DNA of 18,986 nt from JBCCMQ01 sp039179985 (GTDB taxonomy: Bacteria; Pseudomonadota; Alphaproteobacteria; Rhodobacterales; Rhodobacteraceae): positions 1 through 18,986 of the forward strand of contig JBCDED010000077.1 of the NCBI GenBank assembly GCA_039179985.1, written 5' to 3'. Each line of letters opens with the position of its first letter. Within the stretch, counting starts at the first letter, position 1. The notes under the pieces are model-generated. The model had not been told where the DNA came from. It saw only the letters and a list, made by a program, of their open reading frames with translations, and did not search any database. A program made the position numbers and the translations under genes. This document shows positions 13,502 to 18,986 of the stretch, piece by piece.

Positions 13502-16500
13502 CTACTCAAGTTCGATCAGAAGATCCTTGGCGTCGATCTGGCTGCCAGCGGCGATGTGTACGGCTTTGACTTTGCCGTCCCGGTCCGCATGGATGCCGGT
13601 TTCCATCTTCATCGCTTCGATGGTCAGCAAGAGATCGCCCGCTGTTACCGGTGCCCCCGCTGTCACCGCGACCGAGGCTACGACGCCGGGCATGGGCGCG
13701 CCGATATGGGACGGGTTACCCGGATCGGCCTTGGGTCGTTGCGCCTGGCTTGCGGCTGATTTTCGGTCGGCCACACGAATGATGCGCGGCTGGCCATTCA
13801 GTTCGAAGAACACTTTGACCTCGCCGTCGTCGTTCACGTCCGACACCGCCTGGCAGCGGATCTCCAGCGTTTTGCCCGGATCAATCTCGGCGGTGATCTG
13901 TTCGCCTGACTGCATGCCGTAAAAGAACGTCTGGGTCGGCAGGGTGCGGACGGGGCCGTAGATCTCGTGGCGTGTGGCATAGTCGCTGAAGACCTTGGGA
14001 TACATGAGATAGCCGTTGAGGTCTTCGCCATCCACGGGCAGGCCAAGCTCGGCTTCCAGGTCCGTCCGGGTCTTTTCGAGGTCGACCGGGGGCAGGGCGG
14101 CGCCGGGCCGCTCGACCGAGGGCGTCTCGCCTTTCAGGATCTTCGACTGCAGCGCCTTGGGCCAGCCGCCCGGTGGTTGCCCTATGGCCCCGCGCATCAT
14201 CTCGACCACGCTGTCGGGGAAGGACACATCGGTCTTGGGGTCTTCCACATCCGCGCGGCTGAGCCCCTGGGCCACCATCATCAGCGCCATATCGCCCACG
14301 ACCTTTGACGACGGCGTGACCTTCACGATATCCCCAAACATCTGGTTCACATCGGCATAGGTCTGGGCCACCTCATGCCAGCGCTCTTCCAGACCCATGG
14401 ACCGGGCTTGCGACTTAAGGTTGGTGAACTGTCCGCCCGGCATCTCGTGCAGGTAAACCTCGGAAGCGGGCGCCTGCAGGCCAGATTCAAAGGCGGAATA
14501 ATGGGCGCGCACCGCTTCCCAGTAGTTCGAGATTTCGCGGATCGCTCCGATGTCGAGCCCGGTGTCCCGCGGGGTGCGGGCCATGGCTTCGACGATGGAG
14601 CCCAGCGTCGGCTGGCTGGTGTTGCCCGACAAGGCGTCCATGGCCGCATCGACGGCGTCGACACCGGCCTCTGAGGCCGCAAGCACCGTCGCGATGGCCG
14701 CGCCCGAGGTGTCATGGGTGTGAAAGTGGATGGGGATCCCGACCTCGTCTTTCAGCGCCTTGATCAACATCGAGGCGCTCGAGGGTTTCAGGAGCCCCGC
14801 CATATCCTTGAGACCCAGAACATGGGCGCCGGCGGCCTCCATTTCTTTGGCCATGCCCACGTAGTACTTCAGATCGTATTTTGCGCGCCCGGGGTCCAGA
14901 AGGTCGCCCGTATAGCAGATCGTGCCCTCGCAGATCTTGCCCGTTTCGAGCACCGCGTCCATGGCGACGCGCATGTTCTCGACCCAGTTGAGACTGTCGA
15001 AGACGCGAAAGACGTCGATTCCGGTTTCCGCGGCCTGTCTGACAAAGGCTTCTACCACGTTGTCGGGGTAGTTGGTGTACCCGACGCCGTTTGAGGCGCG
15101 CAGCAGCATCTGAGTCATGATATTGGGTACCGCCGCGCGGATGTCGCGCAGGCGTTGCCAGGGGCATTCCTGCAGGAACCGGTAGGCCACATCGAAGGTC
15201 GCGCCGCCCCAGCATTCGAGACTGAGCAGCTGCGGCATGTTGGCAGCATAGGTCGGCGCCACCCGGATCATGTCAATCGACCGCATGCGTGTGGCCAGGA
15301 GCGATTGGTGCCCATCGCGCATGGTTGTGTCGGTGACAAGAAGCTGCCGTTGCGCCAGCATCCAGTCGGCGACGGCCTTGGGCCCCTTGGCTTCCAGCAG
15401 ATTGCGCGTGCCATCCCTGGATGCTCCGGGTTCGAACGCGGGCGCCTTTGGCGTGCGCAGGCCTTCGGCAGGGCGCGGCCTTCCGGCCGTCTCGGGGTGC
15501 CCGTTCACGGTAATATCCGCGATATAGGTCAGAATGCGCGTCGCCCGGTCGCGACGGGGGGTGAAGTTGAAAAGCTCCGGTGTCTGGTCGATGAACTTGG
15601 TATGGTACTCGTAGTTCAGGAACGTCGGGTGCTTCAGCAGGTTCTCGACAAAGGCGATGTTCGTGGACACGCCGCGAATACGGAACTCGCGCAGCGCCCG
15701 GTCCATGCGGGCGATCGCCGCTTCCGGCGTGGGCGCCCAGGCCGTCACCTTTTCCAGAAGGCTGTCGTAATACCGCGTGATGACCGCGCCTGAATAGGCG
15801 GTGCCGCCGTCCAGACGGATGCCCATGCCCGTAGCGCCGCGGTAGGCGGTGATGCGGCCATAATCGGGGATGAAGTTGTTCAGGGGATCTTCGGTGGTGA
15901 TGCGGCACTGGATGGCGTGGCCGCGCAGCTGAACGTCGTACTGGCTGGGCGTGCCGGTGGCCTCGACCAGCGACTTCCCCTCGGCGATCAGAATCTGCGC
16001 GCGGACGATATCGATGCCGGTGACCTCTTCGGTCACGGTATGCTCCACCTGCACGCGTGGATTGACCTCGATGAAGTAGAAAGCGCCGGTTTCCATATCC
16101 ATCAGAAACTCGATCGTGCCCGCGCATTCGTAAATGACCTCTTCGGCGATCTTGCGCCCAAGGCCGCACACCTCTTCCCGTTGGGCGGGGCTGAGGTAGG
16201 GGGCCGGGGCGCGTTCCACGACTTTCTGGTTGCGCCGCTGGACCGAACAGTCCCGTTCCCAGAGGTGGTAGATCGCGCCGTGCTGGTCGCCGAGAATCTG
16301 CACCTCGACGTGCCGCGCGCGGGCGATCATCTTTTCCAGATACCCCTCGCCATTGCCAAAGGCGGCCTCCGCCTCTCGCCGGCCCTCGCGGATCTTTTCT
16401 TCCAGTTCGCCCGGCCCGTTGATCGGCCGCATCCCGCGGCCGCCACCGCCCCAGGAGGCCTTCAGCATCAGAGGATAGCCAATCTCTTTGGCCTCTTTGG

Positions 16501-16942
16501 CAATGGCTTTCATATCATTGCCCAGAACGCCTGTGGCCGGGATTACCGGAACGCCCGCCTTGATGGCGACCTGCCGGGCGCTGGCCTTGTCGCCCAGGGC
16601 GCGCATCGTGTCGGCTTTGGGGCCGATGAACGTGATGCCCGCCTTGGTGCAGGCGTCAACGAAATCAGGATTCTCGCTCAGCAGCCCGTAGCCTGGGTGA
16701 ATTGCGTCGGCACCGGACATTTTGGCGACACGGATGATTTCGGGGATCGACAAATAGGCCGCGACGGGACCGAGACCTTCGCCGATCTTGTAGGCCTCGT
16801 CCGCCTTGAACCGGTGCAGGCTCAGCTTGTCTTCTTCGGCATAGACCGCAACCGTCCGCTTTCCCAGTTCATTGGCTGCCCGCATGACCCGGATGGCGAT
16901 CTCGCCCCGGTTGGCGATCAGGATTTTCTGGAACTCAGGCAT
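13502..16942 (-). CDS. pyc: Pyruvate carboxylase
   Basis: A 1146-residue single-chain enzyme that carboxylates pyruvate to oxaloacetate using ATP, bicarbonate and biotin. The biotin carboxylase domain (about 1-460) starts FQKILIANRGEIAIRV, with the ATP loop KASWGGGGRGM and IEVNPRVQVEHTVTE. The carboxyltransferase domain (about 535-810) has DTTMRDGHQSLLATRMR, VFDSLNWVENM, GLKDMAGLLKP (carbamylated Lys near 711) and FHTHDTSGAA (metal-binding histidines near 735). The C-terminal carrier domain has EAMKMET with biotinylated Lys1112. All domains are in the order and length of the alpha-4 type enzyme, with no gap. It starts 74 bases after the stop of the hydroxy-acid dehydrogenase, so the two may be co-transcribed. 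It would supply oxaloacetate when cells grow on lactate or other C3 compounds. Confidence 0.97.
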   Translation of the reverse strand: MPEFQKILIANRGEIAIRVMRAANELGKRTVAVYAEEDKLSLHRFKADEAYKIGEGLGPVAAYLSIPEIIRVAKMSGADAIHPGYGLLSENPDFVDACTKAGITFIGPKADTMRALGDKASARQVAIKAGVPVIPATGVLGNDMKAIAKEAKEIGYPLMLKASWGGGGRGMRPINGPGELEEKIREGRREAEAAFGNGEGYLEKMIARARHVEVQILGDQHGAIYHLWERDCSVQRRNQKVVERAPAPYLSPAQREEVCGLGRKIAEEVIYECAGTIEFLMDMETGAFYFIEVNPRVQVEHTVTEEVTGIDIVRAQILIAEGKSLVEATGTPSQYDVQLRGHAIQCRITTEDPLNNFIPDYGRITAYRGATGMGIRLDGGTAYSGAVITRYYDSLLEKVTAWAPTPEAAIARMDRALREFRIRGVSTNIAFVENLLKHPTFLNYEYHTKFIDQTPELFNFTPRRDRATRILTYIADITVNGHPETAGRPRPAEGLRTPKAPAFEPGASRDGTRNLLEAKGPKAVADWMLAQRQLLVTDTTMRDGHQSLLATRMRSIDMIRVAPTYAANMPQLLSLECWGGATFDVAYRFLQECPWQRLRDIRAAVPNIMTQMLLRASNGVGYTNYPDNVVEAFVRQAAETGIDVFRVFDSLNWVENMRVAMDAVLETGKICEGTICYTGDLLDPGRAKYDLKYYVGMAKEMEAAGAHVLGLKDMAGLLKPSSASMLIKALKDEVGIPIHFHTHDTSGAAIATVLAASEAGVDAVDAAMDALSGNTSQPTLGSIVEAMARTPRDTGLDIGAIREISNYWEAVRAHYSAFESGLQAPASEVYLHEMPGGQFTNLKSQARSMGLEERWHEVAQTYADVNQMFGDIVKVTPSSKVVGDMALMMVAQGLSRADVEDPKTDVSFPDSVVEMMRGAIGQPPGGWPKALQSKILKGETPSVERPGAALPPVDLEKTRTDLEAELGLPVDGEDLNGYLMYPKVFSDYATRHEIYGPVRTLPTQTFFYGMQSGEQITAEIDPGKTLEIRCQAVSDVNDDGEVKVFFELNGQPRIIRVADRKSAASQAQRPKADPGNPSHIGAPMPGVVASVAVTAGAPVTAGDLLLTIEAMKMETGIHADRDGKVKAVHIAAGSQIDAKDLLIELE

Positions 16943-17016
16943 GCGGCGCCCCCATTTTGCAGTTGCAGCATGTTTATGACAGCGAAACGACGGGGCGCAA
17001 CGCGAATGATGCCGTT

Positions 17017-18171
17017 TCAGGCCAAAATGAGCCGCTCACGTACCTGTCTGGGCCGTTCAATGGCCATTTGGCCCATATCAGCCTTCATGCTGTCGCGCAG
17101 AATATGGGCCACATGGGCTCCACCTTTCTCGCCCAGGGCGCCAAGGCCCCAGTGCCAGGCGCGTCCCAGCATGATGAAGTCAGCACCGCAGGCGATGGCC
17201 CGCAGAACGTCCGTACCCGACCGCGCCCCTGAATCGAAGACAATCGGCACGTCCGGCCCAATGGCGGCGCGCACCTCGCGCAGGGCTGAGACCGCCGAAG
17301 GCGCGGCGGAGAACTGGCGCCCGCCATGGTTGGAAATCCACAACCCGTCGGCTCCGGCCTCAAGGATCTCTTCGGCCTGCTCTACTCCGAGGACCCCCTT
17401 GACGATGATGGGGCCGTCCCAATTGTCTTTCAGCCATTTGAGATACTCGAGATCAGGTGCGATCCGAAGCTCGTAGCCGATGTGATCGGTGCCGGGACGG
17501 CTGGCGCGAACGTCGGCGTATTTTTCCAGTGTCTCGATACGTGGCCAGCCGTGGGACCGGATGCGCCGGAGCATGGCAATCGACCAGAGTGGGCTTAACG
17601 CGCAACTCAGCGCCACGCGCGGCGTGATCTTCATGGGCTGGGTGATCTGGGCCCGGCGCTGGCGCTCGCGGCGGCTGGGCGTCGAGACATCGACGGTCAG
17701 CACGAGTGTGTGAAATCCGCAGTCGCTGGCACGCTTGAGGATGTCCTTGCGGATCTCGTGGTCCCCCGGCGGATAAAGCTGAAACCAGCCCATGCCCTTG
17801 AGGTCGGGGGCTAGTTCTTCCGGCGTTGCCGCGGCCATCGTCGACATGCAGTAGGCGATCTGTTCCTCACCTGCGGTTTTTGCCAGCAGCGCTTCGCCGT
17901 AGGGCCAGATGACGCCGGACATCCCCACGGGCGCAATGCCGACCGGCATCGAATAGGTGTGGCCCATGAAGTCGGTGGTCAGATCCGGTTTGTTCGCGCC
18001 CTTCAGGACACCGGTCCTCAGGCGCACCGTGTCCAGATCACTTTGGTTCAGTGCATGGGTGCTCTCATCGCCGGTCGCGCTGTCGAGCCATTCAAAAGCA
18101 AAATGAGGCATCCGCCAGCGGGCGCGGGCACGAAGGTCGGAGATAGCCGGAAAACGATCGTCAAGGTCCAT
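17017..18171 (-). CDS. lldD: FMN-dependent alpha-hydroxy-acid dehydrogenase (L-lactate dehydrogenase-like)
   Basis: A 384-residue TIM-barrel flavoenzyme of the lactate/glycolate oxidase family. It oxidises a 2-hydroxy acid to the 2-oxo acid at FMN. Key blocks are MPVGIAPVGMSG, GWFQLYPPGD, LVLTVDV, PIIVKGVLG (Lys258), ISNHGGRQ with catalytic His282 and substrate-binding Arg285, and the FMN-phosphate region DSGARSGTDVLRA followed by MLGR. After NHGGRQ the usual LDGAP is FSAAP. LldD-type enzymes pass electrons to the quinone pool; oxidase and mandelate dehydrogenase relatives share the fold, so the exact substrate is not fixed. Its position directly upstream of pyruvate carboxylase fits L-lactate, giving pyruvate. 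It is divergent from the helicase gene, with a 100-base gap. I see no strong ribosome binding site before the ATG. Confidence 0.88.
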   Translation of the reverse strand: MDLDDRFPAISDLRARARWRMPHFAFEWLDSATGDESTHALNQSDLDTVRLRTGVLKGANKPDLTTDFMGHTYSMPVGIAPVGMSGVIWPYGEALLAKTAGEEQIAYCMSTMAAATPEELAPDLKGMGWFQLYPPGDHEIRKDILKRASDCGFHTLVLTVDVSTPSRRERQRRAQITQPMKITPRVALSCALSPLWSIAMLRRIRSHGWPRIETLEKYADVRASRPGTDHIGYELRIAPDLEYLKWLKDNWDGPIIVKGVLGVEQAEEILEAGADGLWISNHGGRQFSAAPSAVSALREVRAAIGPDVPIVFDSGARSGTDVLRAIACGADFIMLGRAWHWGLGALGEKGGAHVAHILRDSMKADMGQMAIERPRQVRERLILA

Positions 18172-18271
18172 GGGGCGTTTCTACGGGAACTTGCCGGCTT
18201 GGCAAGCCAAGGGGCGGAACATTGCGCGAACGAAGCTTTAACTTATGGCCGCTTCGCGCTAGATTTCCTGC

Positions 18272-18708
18272 ATGAGCAGTTTCGACGAAGCCGACGCCTT
18301 TGAGGCCGGCGCCAAAGCATCGCTGGCCGCCCGGGCTATGGCCGCGCGCCCGACGCCCTATCTGGACGACCTGAACCCCGCACAGCGCGAGGCTGTAGAG
18401 GCCCTGCAAGGCCCCGTGCTGATGCTGGCAGGCGCAGGAACGGGCAAGACCAAGGCGCTGACAACCCGGATTGCGCATCTTCTGAACACGGGCACCGCGC
18501 GCCCCAACGAAATTCTGGCGGTCACCTTTACCAATAAGGCCGCGCGCGAGATGAAGCTCCGGGTGGCCAGGCTTCTTGGCCAGACCGTCGAAGGCATGCC
18601 CTGGCTTGGCACCTTCCACGCGATCTGCGTCAAACTTCTCCGACGGCACGCAGAGCTTGTGGGGCTGAAAACGAATTTCACCATCCTCGACACAGACGAT
18701 CAGGTGCG
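18272..18708 (+). CDS. uvrD: UvrD/Rep-type superfamily 1A DNA helicase, 5' part, broken by a fold-back junction
   Basis: The first 145 residues of an ATP-dependent 3'-5' helicase for DNA repair. A 30-residue leader is followed by the Q motif region LNPAQREAVEAL, Walker A AGAGTGKT (residues 53-60), motif Ia LAVTFTNKAAREM, and GTFHAICVKLLRRHAELV. The family then expects a further 600 or so residues. Instead, after DDQVR the reading frame meets SLS and a stop at about 18720, because sequence from 18709 on is the reverse complement of the gene's own continuation. The true continuation, read from the opposite strand (18892 down to 18709), gives LLKQLIIAADIDEKRW and on to GELYAAYQERLR. Joining the two pieces gives about 207 in-frame residues. 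The gene is therefore probably intact in the organism and interrupted only in this assembly. UvrD versus PcrA or Rep naming is by general similarity. Confidence 0.88.
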
Positions 18709-18986
18709 CAGCCTTTCTTGATAGGCGGCATACAGCTCTCCACCCTGGTGATTGAAGGCGCCCGCCTCGGCCGAGGGGAGTTTTTCCGGCGTGAAGGCCC
18801 GGTTTTTCCAACTGTCGATCAACGAGGCTAGTTGCCGCGCGGGCCAACGTTTTTCGTCGATGTCCGCGGCGATGATCAGTTGTTTGAGCAGCCGCACCTG
18901 ATCGTCTGTGTCGAGGATGGTGAAATTCGTTTTCAGCCCCACAAGCTCTGCGTGCCGTCGGAGAAGTTTGACGCAGATCGCGTGGA
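18615..18986. repeat. 94-bp perfect inverted repeat with 184-base loop at the window end
   Basis: Bases 18615-18708 are the exact reverse complement of 18893-18986; the arms stop matching at 18709/18892. The outer end coincides with the last base of the window, so the repeat may extend further. The loop (18709-18892) is the reverse strand of the helicase gene's own continuation. This is the signature of a fold-back chimera, where a strand was copied back on itself at a short match. A true genomic palindrome is the less likely alternative. Confidence 0.9.
18700..18986 (-). CDS. uvrD: Inverted second copy and continuation of the same helicase gene (partial)
   Basis: Read on the minus strand from the window edge, this repeats helicase residues from the HAICVKLL block to DDQVR (the 94-base repeat arm). 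It then runs on through LLKQLIIAADIDEKRWPARQ, SLIDSWKNRAFTPEKLPSAE and GGELYAAYQERLR, all expected for the 1A/1B region of UvrD-type helicases. It stops at 18700-18702 only because the frame has entered the antisense of the first arm. It is not a separate gene. It is the continuation of the plus-strand helicase gene, placed in inverted orientation. Confidence 0.85.
   Translation of the reverse strand, partial: HAICVKLLRRHAELVGLKTNFTILDTDDQVRLLKQLIIAADIDEKRWPARQLASLIDSWKNRAFTPEKLPSAEAGAFNHQGGELYAAYQERLRT

Noticed and set aside
15917..17476. A 519-codon open frame on the plus strand opposite pyruvate carboxylase and the dehydrogenase
   Set aside because: It lies antisense to two well-conserved genes, has no recognisable domain, and is typical of open frames opposite high-GC coding sequence.
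1..18986. CRISPR array, phage genes or a defence system
   Set aside because: No regularly spaced repeats and no Cas, phage structural or known defence-protein motifs were seen; the lone helicase start is an ordinary UvrD type.

Overview
The window looks like a chromosomal contig from an alphaproteobacterium of the order Rhodobacterales (roseobacter-type). It is GC-rich. The his cluster reads hisB-hisH-hisA-hisF-hisE, and many small proteins resemble ones familiar from that group. This placement comes from recognising families by eye, without any database search.

Layout. Positions 1-1338 are a visibly more AT-rich insertion-sequence graveyard: the last 27 codons of an IS3/IS481-type transposase, then the C-terminal part of an IS6-family transposase, ending at tRNA-Tyr (minus strand). 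Next on the plus strand come an RlmB/TrmH-type 2'-O-ribose methyltransferase, a small zinc-ribbon protein with a lysine run, and a CoA-binding (YccU-type) protein. From 3330 to 7403 the minus strand carries the histidine genes. They are split by two tandem DUF2147 secreted-protein genes in the opposite orientation, between hisH and hisA. From 7533 to 11830 the minus strand carries an RND efflux pair: membrane fusion protein, then inner-membrane permease. A divergent TetR-type regulator lies next to it and is broken by one extra base in a run of six Ts. tRNA-Gly(GCC) and a small exported protein follow. The minus strand then carries pyruvate carboxylase, preceded by an FMN-dependent alpha-hydroxy-acid (lactate-type) dehydrogenase. 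The window ends with the 5' part of a UvrD/Rep-type helicase gene on the plus strand.

How the genes work together. HisB, HisH, HisA, HisF and HisE cover middle steps of histidine synthesis; HisH and HisF are the two halves of imidazole-glycerol-phosphate synthase. The efflux pair is probably controlled by the divergent TetR gene, through a perfect 8+8 dyad between them. The lactate-type dehydrogenase (making pyruvate) and pyruvate carboxylase (pyruvate to oxaloacetate) form a plausible anaplerotic pair.

The most striking anomaly is at the right end. A 94-base perfect inverted repeat (18615-18708 against 18893-18986) makes the helicase gene fold back on itself. Read in reverse, the 184-base loop and second arm are simply the continuation of the same gene. 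This is most likely a fold-back chimera at a contig end rather than biology. I did not find convincing evidence for a new multi-gene system here. The better leads are the frameshifted regulator, the unusual proton-relay residues of the RND permease, the DUF2147 pair inside the his cluster, and an orphan operator-like dyad at 13390-13409.
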